A DNA stretch of 64,000 bases, taken from DATIYF01 sp035517775. GTDB taxonomy: Bacteria > Acidobacteriota > Terriglobia > Terriglobales > Acidobacteriaceae. The DNA lies in NCBI GenBank assembly GCA_035517775.1, contig DATIYF010000076.1:1-64000 (forward strand), read 5' to 3'. Shown in pieces: positions 41,620-48,523 of this stretch; positions within the stretch are counted from its first letter, which is position 1, and every line of letters starts with the position of its first letter. The translations under genes and the position numbers were made by a program. The notes under the pieces are model-generated. The model was not told the DNA's origin. It did no database searches and saw only the letters and a program-made list of their open reading frames with translations.

Positions 41620-41784
41620 ATGAAAAAACCGTCCATGCAAATCGGGATCGGTATCGCCCTCGGCGCCGGGTTGGGCGCGGCGGTCGCGGTCATCCTGGGA
41701 AACGGGGGATTGTGGCTGGCGGTGGGGATCGTCGTTGGCATCTTAATTGGCAGCTCGATGACCCGCCGCAAAGCCGCAGGCTGA
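41620..41784 (+). CDS. 54-aa glycine-zipper membrane protein
   Basis: MKKPSMQIGIGIALGAGLGA, AVAVILGNGGLWLAVGIVVG, ILIGSSMTRRKAAG: one long or two short hydrophobic spans with GxxxG steps and a basic tail. It starts at the ATG at 41620, 13 bp beyond the second palindrome, and ends 158 bp before pspA. It is shorter than most gene finders report. Codon use and the coherent hydrophobic pattern suggest a real small membrane protein. Function unknown; location suggests a partner of flotillin or PspA. Confidence 0.65.
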   Translation: MKKPSMQIGIGIALGAGLGAAVAVILGNGGLWLAVGIVVGILIGSSMTRRKAAG

Positions 41785-41942
41785 GAACCGGGAACCGGCA
41801 TTTGGAACTGAAGCTGGAACCACCAGCAAGAAATGAAATCGGAGCACCACAGGCAACGAAATAAGGAAGCAACCGCGCAACAGGAGCTGGCATTGGCCAA
41901 CAGCCGGAAGCCGGCCGGCGCAAGCAACGAAGGGAGTCCGTC

Positions 41943-42608
41943 ATGGCATTACTGGAGCGAGTCTCAACCTTAGTCCGGGCCAATCTCAACGACCTGATTG
42001 ATAAGGCCGAGCACCCGGAAAAGATGATCAAGCAGGTAATCCTCGACATGCAGAACCAGCTTTTGCAGGTCAAGACGCAGGTGGCGATCGCCATCGCCGA
42101 CCAGCACCTGCTGGAAAAGAAACAGAAGGAAAACGAAGACCACGTGGCCGAGTGGATGCGCAAGGCCGAGCTGGCCGTGGATAAGAAAGAAGACGACCTG
42201 GCCCGCGCCGCCTTGCAGCGGGTGGAAAGCTATCGCGACCTGAGCGAAGGCTTCGCCCAGCAGGTGACCGACCAGAAAGCCCAGGTGGAAAACCTGAAGA
42301 CGGCGCTGCGTCAACTGGAGCAGAAGCTGGCCGAGGCCCAGGCCAAAGCCGATCTGCTCATCACTCAGCATCGCCGGGCGCGCGCCGTGGGCAAAGCCAG
42401 CGACGCAAGAATGAAGCCGGCCGGCGGCAACGGCTCCAGCGCCAACGCCTTCGACCGCATGAAGCGCAAGGTGGCGAGCGAAGCCGCTCTCAGCCAGGCG
42501 AAATCCGAGTTGGCCGCCGACGACATGGAAGGCCGCCTGGCCGAACTGGAGAAGCAAGACCGCATCGAGCAGCTGCTGGCGGAATTGAAGACCAAGCGGG
42601 GCGCCTGA
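41943..42608 (+). CDS. pspA: PspA/IM30 family protein
   Basis: 221 aa, almost all coiled coil. N-terminal amphipathic helix and hairpin: ALLERVSTLVRANLNDLIDK, HPEKMIKQVILDMQNQLLQV; then the long helices with KAQVENLKTALRQLEQKLAE and a C-terminal ELEKQDRIEQLLAELKTKRG. ESCRT-III-like PspA/Vipp1 rods protect damaged membranes. Here it closes the operon with XRE, NfeD-like and flotillin genes, a layout in which PspA is not fused to PspF-type regulation. Confidence 0.93.
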   Translation: MALLERVSTLVRANLNDLIDKAEHPEKMIKQVILDMQNQLLQVKTQVAIAIADQHLLEKKQKENEDHVAEWMRKAELAVDKKEDDLARAALQRVESYRDLSEGFAQQVTDQKAQVENLKTALRQLEQKLAEAQAKADLLITQHRRARAVGKASDARMKPAGGNGSSANAFDRMKRKVASEAALSQAKSELAADDMEGRLAELEKQDRIEQLLAELKTKRGA

Positions 42609-42619
42609 GGCTTGTGTAG

Positions 42620-42640
42620 GGCGGGCGCCCCTCGCCCGCC
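42620..42640. terminator. Hairpin at the end of the stress operon
   Basis: GGCGGGCG (42620-42627) pairs with CGCCCGCC (42633-42640) around 5 nt, 11 bp after the pspA stop. No T-run follows, so it may be a repeat-type hairpin rather than an intrinsic terminator. Confidence 0.4.
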
Positions 42641-42699
42641 ACAGCCCGTTTAGCGTGATGGCGTTCCGGGCTCGCTTTTGATGGTTGTGCTTTGGACCT

Positions 42700-43185
42700 A
42701 TGACGATAGCGTGGTTTGTTGCGGCAATATTGCCCCCTAGTCTCGAAGCAGGCCTCCGGCAACTACGAGCAAATCCCGAATGGGCGCTCGTAGCCGTGGG
42801 AATCATCACGGCCTTTGTCATAGGCTGGCAGTCTGTCGAGACCAGGCGCGCCGCTAAAGCAGCCAACCGCGGAATCGAGATCCAAATAAGCAAGGAGCGG
42901 GCGCGAATTAGGGTTGATGTCGAAAAGCTGGCGTTGGTCGGCAGTAACCGAGCTGGAGGTTTCAATGCCGCCCTGTGCAAGTTGACGAATTACGGCCATA
43001 CAGAAGCCTTTATTGATGATTTCAGGGCGACCCTTGTCCTAGCGGCAGACAAGGACATCCCAGCAAACTACGCAAGCTGCAAACAGCACCCCTATCGCGA
43101 ATCCATCGACGCACAGGGTCGTACTCCTGGTTTCATGATGGTCGCCTTGGAACCTGATGTGGTTCTGAGCGAGATTCTGTTATGA
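42700..43185 (+). CDS. N-terminal part of a split membrane-anchored protein
   Basis: About 161 aa from the ATG at 42700 (an in-frame TTG at 42685 is weaker). Helix at about 5-45 (ALVAVGIITAFVIGW), a short coiled stretch (ETRRAAKAANRGIEIQISKE), then a beta-sandwich-like part (KLTNYGHTEAFIDDFRATLV). The family I recall as small membrane-anchored proteins that continue with a 'K.G....FYGF..YRD..' strand pair. Here that continuation lies in the next ORF in another frame. Function unknown. Confidence 0.6.
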   Translation: MTIAWFVAAILPPSLEAGLRQLRANPEWALVAVGIITAFVIGWQSVETRRAAKAANRGIEIQISKERARIRVDVEKLALVGSNRAGGFNAALCKLTNYGHTEAFIDDFRATLVLAADKDIPANYASCKQHPYRESIDAQGRTPGFMMVALEPDVVLSEILL

Positions 43186-43388
43186 CCGTGAGCGAGGGCA
43201 AATCCTTCATTCACTTCTACGGATTTGTAAGGTACCGCACTATAGTCGAACGCAAAATGCGCGTGAACGTACACCTGCGCTGGACGATGCAATGGGGCGG
43301 AGTCATAGAAAGACAGATTATGGAATGGTGGGAACCGGTCGGCCCTCTAGAGGAAAACAGGGACATGGAGGACGAAGGGTTAGACTAG
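43182..43388 (+). CDS. C-terminal part of the split protein
   Basis: 68 aa: MTVSEGKSFIHFYGFVRYRT, MRVNVHLRWTMQWGG, EWWEPVGPLEENRD. It starts in the ATGA overlap at the end of the previous ORF. Its sequence reads as the missing last strands of that protein, so either the gene was split by a frameshift or the two halves are translated by coupling and assemble. I see no slippery heptamer at the junction. Confidence 0.5.
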   Translation: MTVSEGKSFIHFYGFVRYRTIVERKMRVNVHLRWTMQWGGVIERQIMEWWEPVGPLEENRDMEDEGLD

Positions 43389-43460
43389 CTCGCCTTAAAA
43401 GCGCCGACGGGCTGGCCCGCCCTCCGCTCACTCGTCGGTGTCGCTTTCTACTGAGAATGC

Positions 43461-43489
43461 CCCACCCTGCGCGGGGTTGGCAGGGTGGG
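43461..43489. repeat. Palindromic intergenic repeat
   Basis: CCCACCCTG (43461-43469) and CAGGGTGGG (43481-43489) form a perfect 9-bp stem in the spacer between the split gene and the DUF5615 toxin gene (minus strand). It resembles the other dispersed hairpins. No T-run. Confidence 0.5.
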
Positions 43490-43536
43490 CACTGCTGGAC
43501 TCGACCCGATTCTTTTCAAAGCGCTAAGCCACAAAG

Positions 43537-43857
43537 TCAGCCCACACGCCGCACCTGTCCGGGTAGAAGAGAGGGAAGCGCAGCGAGAATGCTGGGTGCC
43601 TGAGGAAGAAGATCGGCCAACCTGCTCGATTTCGCTGCGACCAAGAGCACAGCAATTTTGTGGTTCCTGAGGTTTTGCTCATACTCAAGGCCGCGGTCAA
43701 GCGTCAGAAACACGTCAAACCCGGATTGCTCCGCCAAAGACAACAATTCGCCGTTTGTCCTGCCCGCCCAGCCGGCATCGGGCACGGTTAGGCACTCACA
43801 TCCGGGCAGATGGTCCTTGAGTTTTCTTGGAACGCACTCGTCCAACAGGAGCTTCAT
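43537..43857 (-). CDS. DUF5615-type PIN-like toxin
   Basis: 106 aa. A PIN-like nuclease of the DUF5615 (Mut7-C-related) group: MKLLLDECVPRKLKDHLPGC with the acidic pair, DVFLTLDRGLEYEQNLRNHK carrying the second acidic site, and IAVLLVAAKSSRLADLL. It lies beside a DUF433 gene, its usual partner. By family it should be an RNase-type toxin. Confidence 0.85.
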   Translation of the reverse strand: MKLLLDECVPRKLKDHLPGCECLTVPDAGWAGRTNGELLSLAEQSGFDVFLTLDRGLEYEQNLRNHKIAVLLVAAKSSRLADLLPQAPSILAALPSLLPGQVRRVG

Positions 43858-44075
43858 CGAAGATGGTTGACCACGAGGGTCTTGGCTTGTTCAAGCGCGC
43901 GAACGGCAGCCTCGCGAGTTACGGTCGGGAAGTCCTCGATAAACTCGTCCAGGGTTTGTCCTCCTTCGATGTAATCCAGAAGGGCCTGGAAGGGGACACG
44001 CGTGCCGCGAAAAACCGGCGTCCCACCAAGAATGTCTTGGTGGCGCGTGACCACTTCGTTGTGCTCGGTGAGCAA
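43854..44075 (-). CDS. DUF433 antitoxin
   Basis: 73 aa: VVTRHQDILGGTPVFRGTRV, then LLDYIEGGQTLDEFIEDFPT and REAAVRALEQAKTLVV. This is the DUF433 HTH fold, an antitoxin known to pair with DUF5615 proteins. It overlaps the toxin by 4 bp and starts with TTG at 44075. Confidence 0.85.
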   Translation of the reverse strand: MLTEHNEVVTRHQDILGGTPVFRGTRVPFQALLDYIEGGQTLDEFIEDFPTVTREAAVRALEQAKTLVVNHLR

Positions 44076-44244
44076 CGCGTCTTATCCCCCAACTTTCCAA
44101 CCATCATCAGTTTACCCCCAGTTGCAACCTGCAGCGAGGGGCAAATCGCTTTTTGTAAGGCGTCGATCCGTGCACCCCATTTTGTGCCGTTGACCCTCCT
44201 GGGTGCTTTGACATGTCCTACTAAGTATGACAAAGTAACAACCG

Positions 44245-44529
44245 ATGAGGGAAAGCGTTACTCTGACCGTCTCCCTTCCTCCCGCCATGGCCAAGCAAGT
44301 CGAGCGGGCTATGAAGGCGGAGCATCGTACCCGCTCCGAGTTGGTCCGTGAGGCGTTGCGGGTTTATCTGTCGGGGCGTGTGATTCCGGCGGAGACGCCC
44401 ACTGCCGCCGAACTCCGCGCCTACCGCATTGGAGTGGCCGCCTACAAACGCGGCGACTATGTCACCCTCGGAGAGTACGGCGATGGAATGGACCGTCGTC
44501 CTCGGCGGGCCGGCAAGAAAGTCTCTTGA
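44245..44529 (+). CDS. RHH/CopG-type antitoxin
   Basis: 94 aa. Ribbon-helix-helix: MRESVTLTVSLPPAMAKQVE, HRTRSELVREALRVYLSGRV. The tail (AYRIGVAAYKRGDYVTLGEY) is that of antitoxins paired with RelE/ParE toxins. The toxin reading frame begins inside it (44483) but is broken. A near-perfect -35 box (TTGACA, 44208-44213) lies upstream. The antitoxin itself looks intact. Confidence 0.85.
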   Translation: MRESVTLTVSLPPAMAKQVERAMKAEHRTRSELVREALRVYLSGRVIPAETPTAAELRAYRIGVAAYKRGDYVTLGEYGDGMDRRPRRAGKKVS

Positions 44530-44729
44530 GCGTATCCCCGCCAGAACCGGCAGAGAATTCTAGCGGCTCTCGCCAAAGGGAGGAGAACCCGTTTCAAGGG
44601 GCGTCCGTAAGCTTCGGGGCTCTCTGGCATGGGTAAGTCGGGAACTGGTGCACCTTTTTCGAGATTATGATTGAGCGGAGGTATGTCGTTATCGCTGCCA
44701 TCGAGCGGCGCACATCAACTATCTATTAG
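44483..44729 (+). pseudogene. Frameshifted RelE-type toxin
   Basis: Three frames together spell a RelE toxin. Frame from 44483: MEWTVVLGGPARKSLERIPA, RTGRE then stop at 44563. Another frame continues as ILAALAKGRRTRFKGRP and stops. A third gives GVRKLRGSLAWVSRE, and the last, to the TAG at 44727-44729, gives GNWCTFFEIMIERRYVVIAA, IERRTSTIY. At least three frameshifts break it. The order and content are those of RelE/ParE proteins of this family. Confidence 0.8.
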
Positions 44730-44738
44730 GCAGACTGC

Positions 44739-45191
44739 ATGAACAAACTCTTCCACTTCGATTCGCCTCGCGACCCCTACACCGCCGATGCCGCCGTGCT
44801 CTGCTGCTTCGACGAGCGCATCCGCCTGGTGACGCAGAAATTTCTCAAGCATCAGAAGATCGTCCATCCCGACATGATCGTGGTCGCAGGCGGGGCCAAG
44901 ACCCTGGCCTCGCCGCGCAATGACTTCGAGCGGGATTTCATCCTGGAGCAGGTGCGAATGTCGGCGCGGCTGCATCGCGCTGAGCGGGTTTATCTCATGA
45001 GCCACTCCGATTGCGCCACGTATGGCGGGCTGGCCGCCTTCGGAGGAGATCCGGAACGCGAGATGGCGCATCACCAGCAGGAACTGCAACGCGCCGCCGG
45101 ACTGGTGCAAGCCAACTTTCCCGAGCTGGCCGTGAAGTGCTTCTTTATTGGCTTTGACGGCGTGCACGAGCTCGAGGGCCCGGAGGCGTAG
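44739..45191 (+). CDS. Carbonic-anhydrase-like protein
   Basis: 150 aa. The sequence FDSPRDPYTADAAVLCCFDE, MSHSDCATYGGLAAFGG and the long helices between them follow the beta-carbonic-anhydrase-like fold (Cys and Asp near the first strand; HSDC later, in place of HxxC). Some key ligands may be altered, so the enzyme activity is uncertain. It starts at the ATG at 44739, 10 bp after the broken toxin. Confidence 0.6.
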   Translation: MNKLFHFDSPRDPYTADAAVLCCFDERIRLVTQKFLKHQKIVHPDMIVVAGGAKTLASPRNDFERDFILEQVRMSARLHRAERVYLMSHSDCATYGGLAAFGGDPEREMAHHQQELQRAAGLVQANFPELAVKCFFIGFDGVHELEGPEA

Positions 45192-45400
45192 CAGGCTGCG
45201 TCTTCGACATTCAGGATCAAAAATTCCCAAAATGGAACTGCCAAATCAAATTTAAGCCCCGGTTTCCGGTCGGGGGATGCCTGGGGATGGTCCGCCGCCG
45301 AAAATTCGAAATTAGACCCTGTGCGAAAGTCGCACAACGGCATTCAAAAGCGGCCGCCGGGCGTGGGGGCGGCGGGGACAAGTCTCTGTTCCCAATTTGG
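45192..45400. other. Intergenic spacer with no recognised gene
   Basis: About 210 bp between the carbonic-anhydrase-like gene and the terminator of the next, convergent gene. It holds a purine-rich patch (AGGATCAAAAATTCCCAAAA) but no clear ORF, RNA or repeat. Confidence 0.35.
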
Positions 45401-45428
45401 GAAAGAAAGGGCCGCCGGGCGGCGGCCC
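45401..45428 (-). terminator. Rho-independent terminator
   Basis: GGGCCGCC (45409-45416) pairs with GGCGGCCC (45421-45428) around GGGC. On the minus strand the stem is followed by TTTCTTTC. It lies 14 bp past the stop of the minus-strand gene and should end it. Confidence 0.75.
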
Positions 45429-45442
45429 CTTCCCCGCAAAAT

Positions 45443-46324
45443 CTACTGCGAGCCGGAGGGCTTCTCTTCCATTTTCTTCTTCATATGCATGGGCATAGAA
45501 GATTTGGGCTTCCAAAAGTCCGGATCGGCCTTGATCCAATCCTCGCCCACATAGCTTTCCTTGGGATTGAAAGCGAACAGGTTGTGCTGCACCGATTCGA
45601 TTCCCGCAGCTTCCAGCTCGGCCAGCTTCTTCATGCCGTCCTCGCCCATATTGGCCATGAACTCCTTGTCGCGGGTAAAGCCCTGGTCAATCTCCGCGGC
45701 CGACTTCAAGGGAGTGAAGACCACGAACTCCGTATCCACCTGGCCGTAAACCTCCTGATACATGGCCCAATGCACGTCGGGAATCTTTTCGTACGCCGCC
45801 ATCACCAGCTTCACCGCTTCGTTCCAATCGTTCATGTGTCCCGGCCGCACCTGATAGACGGAGATTTCGAAGTAGCGCATGTGGGGGATATCCACATTGG
45901 CGTTCAGGCTCTGGTCTTCGCGGTACATCAGCACATAGTTGTCGGATTCGGTGAGCAGTTCGCCATCGGCCGCGGAGGCGCGATCGAGCGCGGCGGAAAG
46001 AGTGGCGTTCTTGCCCACCGCCTTCGTATCCTTTTCCAACGCGTCAAAGGAATCGTACCCGGTCAAAAACAGCGAGCGCTGCTTGCCCGAGACAGAATCC
46101 ATGCCCAGATAATGGGTCGGCCACTTGGCCGCGGCCATGGCCTGAACGAAGGCGCTTTCGCTCTTTTCGTGGATGGTTCCGACTTTGCCCGGCTTCACGA
46201 ACTCGCGGAACACCGTCAGGACCTTCGGCGGCGGCATGGTGGCTTCAGAGTCCTGCGCCACCGCAACGGCCAGGCCTCCGCATAAAATAAACACACCTAT
46301 CAGCAACGCTGTGAGCTTTTTCAT
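45443..46324 (-). CDS. Exported protein of unknown function (dimeric alpha-beta barrel-like)
   Basis: About 293 aa from the ATG at 46324 (MKKLTALLIGVFILCGGLAV), with signal peptide ending near VAVAQ. Repeated strand-helix blocks (VLTVFREFVKPGKVGTIHEK; HMRYFEISVYQVRPGHMNDW) suggest two dimeric alpha-beta barrel units, as in ABM/NIPSNAP-like proteins. The C-terminus is Met/Lys rich (SSMPMHMKKKMEEKPSG), which may bind metals. No clear catalytic motif. Followed by its own terminator. Confidence 0.65.
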   Translation of the reverse strand: MKKLTALLIGVFILCGGLAVAVAQDSEATMPPPKVLTVFREFVKPGKVGTIHEKSESAFVQAMAAAKWPTHYLGMDSVSGKQRSLFLTGYDSFDALEKDTKAVGKNATLSAALDRASAADGELLTESDNYVLMYREDQSLNANVDIPHMRYFEISVYQVRPGHMNDWNEAVKLVMAAYEKIPDVHWAMYQEVYGQVDTEFVVFTPLKSAAEIDQGFTRDKEFMANMGEDGMKKLAELEAAGIESVQHNLFAFNPKESYVGEDWIKADPDFWKPKSSMPMHMKKKMEEKPSGSQ

Positions 46325-46482
46325 CTTGACTGCCTCCTCGTGAAAAACAGCTTGGGAATGGGAAACGCGGGGCCGGAAAATCTTTCTGGAAGCCACGGAA
46401 GGCTACCTGAGCGGCCAGCGGGAAGTCAAGGTTTGGGCAGTGTGTCAGTTTCGCGGCGGCCCGGCGACAAATCATCGCACCA

Positions 46483-46550
46483 GGAAGGCGCACGAAGTTC
46501 CACGAAGGCCTTGGCTCCAGGGGCTTCCTTCGTGTGCCCTCGCGTCCTTT
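46483..46550. repeat. Dispersed inverted repeat 'CACGAAGG/CCTTCGTG'
   Basis: AAGGCGCACGAAGTTCCACG (left) mirrors CTTCCTTCGTGTGCCCTCGC (right). A related copy lies at 49779-49844, and a single arm at about 35260. Such repeats lie between genes only, as if carried by insertion or recombination of a small element. Confidence 0.5.
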
Positions 46551-46575
46551 GGGGTGATGGGTTGGTCAAACCAAA

Positions 46576-46594
46576 GGCCCGAGTGGCTCGGGCC
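46576..46594 (-). terminator. Rho-independent terminator of the S41 protease gene
   Basis: GGCCCGAG (46576-46583), loop TGG, and CTCGGGCC (46587-46594); on the minus strand it is followed by TTTGGTTTG. It lies 23 bp beyond the protease stop. Confidence 0.7.
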
Positions 46595-46617
46595 TCTGCT
46601 GAGTTGAATCTCAGGTA

Positions 46618-48216
46618 TTAGCGGTTGATCAGGTGGCCGCTGTTGCGCTCGGCCACGATGCGCCGGGCATTCTCCGCCAGCTGGCGGGCCTGGGGCAGCA
46701 GTTCCAGCGCCTTGACCACTTCCGGGTCAGATTCGGCCCGCACCTGCAGGCCGTCATCCTGCCCGAAGGCGTCAATGAAGATTTCCGCCTTAATGTTGGA
46801 GCGCACCCAGTCATTGTTCTGCACCAGGTCAGCCTCGGTATAGGCGATGTTTTGCGAATCCAAAAATTTGCGGAAGTCCTGCATCACCACATCATCCACT
46901 TCGAAGCTCTTGGCCGGGTGATGGTCCACAATGTAGTGCTTGGCGAAGTTGAAGAAGGCGTAGTGCTGCAGCAGATCGTCTTGGAAGTGATTGCCCTTGG
47001 GGGTAGGAATCTTCACGTCCGGAGTGATGCCGCCACCGCCATACACGGTGCGGCCGCTGTCGGTGAGCTTCACTTCGCGGGTGGTGGTGTTCTCGTCGGT
47101 ATCGCGGTCGAAGTAGTAGTCATAGAGCGAGAGCTTGGAATAATCACGCTGAATCAGCCGGCCGCTCGGGGTGTAGTACTTGGCGGTGGTCAGCGCCAGG
47201 CCGGTGTTCTCGGAAAGCGGATAGACGGTCTGCACCAGTCCCTTGCCGAAGGTGGTCTCGCCCACGATCAGGCCGCGGTCATGATCTTGAATGGCGCCGG
47301 CCACGATTTCAGCTGCCGAAGCCGTGCCGCGGTTGACCAGCACCACCAGGGGATAATCCTTGCCGCCGTTGCCGTGGGTGGCGACGTAGCGCTTTTCCGA
47401 CGAGGCGCGCCCGTGGTGGCTTACGATCAACTGCCCCTTGTGCAGAAACTTGTCAGCCACGCCCACCGCTTCGCTGAGCAGGCCGCCCGGATCCTGCCGC
47501 AGATCAAGAATCAGGCCCTTGAGATCGCCCATTTCATCCAGCGCATCGCTGACTTCGCGGTCGGTGGTCTCGTTGAAGCCGCTGATGTGCATGTAGCCGA
47601 TGCCCGGCCGGATCATGAAGTGCAAATCCACGCTGTAGCGGGGAATTTCATCGCGCACCACGCTGAATTCCAGGGGCTTGTCGGCCCCTTCGCGAAGCAC
47701 GGTGATGTGCACGGTGGTGCCTTTGGGCCCTTTGAGCAGATCGGCCACGTCGCTGGTGCTCATGTTTTCCGTGGACTTGCCATCCACCGCAATGATCACG
47801 TCGCCGGGATGAATGCCGGCGCGATAGGCCGGGGTGCCGACGAAGGGTGCAATCACGATGACTTTGTTATTGCGCGGCCCCACCGTCATGCCCACGCCGT
47901 AGTACTTGCCGCGCTGGTCTTCTTTCAGCAGAGAGTAGGCCTTGGGATCGAAGAAGTTGGAGTGCGGGTCGAGCACGTGCAACATGCCAGGAATGGCCCC
48001 GTTGTAAATGGCCTTGTCAGGGCTGACCGGCTCGGCGTAGTTCTCTTCCACGATGCTGTACACGTCGGTGAACTGCTTGACGCTGTCACGCACATCGGAG
48101 TCGGAGCTGGCGGTGGCGGCCGGGTTGATCTTCTGCGCGAAGACCATGCCCAGGAAGCCGCAGGTGATAAGAATGAGAACGACAAGAAAGAGGGTGCGAC
48201 GAAAACTGCTAGCCAT
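46618..48216 (-). CDS. S41 C-terminal processing protease (CtpA-like)
   Basis: About 532 aa from the ATG at 48216 (MASSFRRTLFLVVLILITCG), a membrane anchor or signal. A PDZ domain (about 100-190; GVGMTVGPRNNKVIVIAPFV, AGIHPGDVIIAVDGKSTENM) precedes the protease. Catalytic Ser in NRGTASAAEIVAGAIQDHDR and Lys in TTFGKGLVQTVYPLSE give the Ser-Lys dyad. A long C-terminal extension (about 390-532) is present. By family it cleaves proteins in the periplasm or envelope. Confidence 0.93.
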   Translation of the reverse strand: MASSFRRTLFLVVLILITCGFLGMVFAQKINPAATASSDSDVRDSVKQFTDVYSIVEENYAEPVSPDKAIYNGAIPGMLHVLDPHSNFFDPKAYSLLKEDQRGKYYGVGMTVGPRNNKVIVIAPFVGTPAYRAGIHPGDVIIAVDGKSTENMSTSDVADLLKGPKGTTVHITVLREGADKPLEFSVVRDEIPRYSVDLHFMIRPGIGYMHISGFNETTDREVSDALDEMGDLKGLILDLRQDPGGLLSEAVGVADKFLHKGQLIVSHHGRASSEKRYVATHGNGGKDYPLVVLVNRGTASAAEIVAGAIQDHDRGLIVGETTFGKGLVQTVYPLSENTGLALTTAKYYTPSGRLIQRDYSKLSLYDYYFDRDTDENTTTREVKLTDSGRTVYGGGGITPDVKIPTPKGNHFQDDLLQHYAFFNFAKHYIVDHHPAKSFEVDDVVMQDFRKFLDSQNIAYTEADLVQNNDWVRSNIKAEIFIDAFGQDDGLQVRAESDPEVVKALELLPQARQLAENARRIVAERNSGHLINR

Positions 48217-48523
48217 TGTTGCGCTGTCCTTCGGGCAAGTTTCTTTCGGCCTGAGGGGCAAATAAGCCCACTACTGCCTTGTATCTAAAAGTATAGCATG
48301 GGCCAAAACCTGGTCCCGTGACGCCGCAGCTACCCCAGGGTAACCGCCGCGGGGGAACTTTCGCTTGCAAGTTCCTGAAGGTTTGGATGCGGGGCGGCGG
48401 AGGGTTGGAAGCTGTTTGTCGCTCAGAGCTAGCTTAGCAGTCAGCACTCAGACCGCCGGGGACCCGAAGCAGAATTCGAGCCCGCAGCTGCCTGAGTGCT
48501 GACCGCTGAGTGCGGAGTTCCTC
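48217..48523. other. Intergenic region with an 11-bp perfect inverted repeat
   Basis: Between the protease (minus) and the CsgG-like gene (minus). TCAGCACTCAG (48441-48451) pairs with CTGAGTGCTGA (48492-48502), a repeat of the 'TCAGCACTCAG' type found in degenerate spacers. No T-run directly follows. Together with a second copy of GCTGAGTGCGG nearby it looks like a dispersed repeat, and may also end the csgG-like transcript. Confidence 0.45.

Noticed and set aside
46633..48288. Plus-strand ORF of 551 codons opposite the CtpA gene
   Set aside because: An antisense shadow of the protease, full of His/Val/Gly, with no domain.
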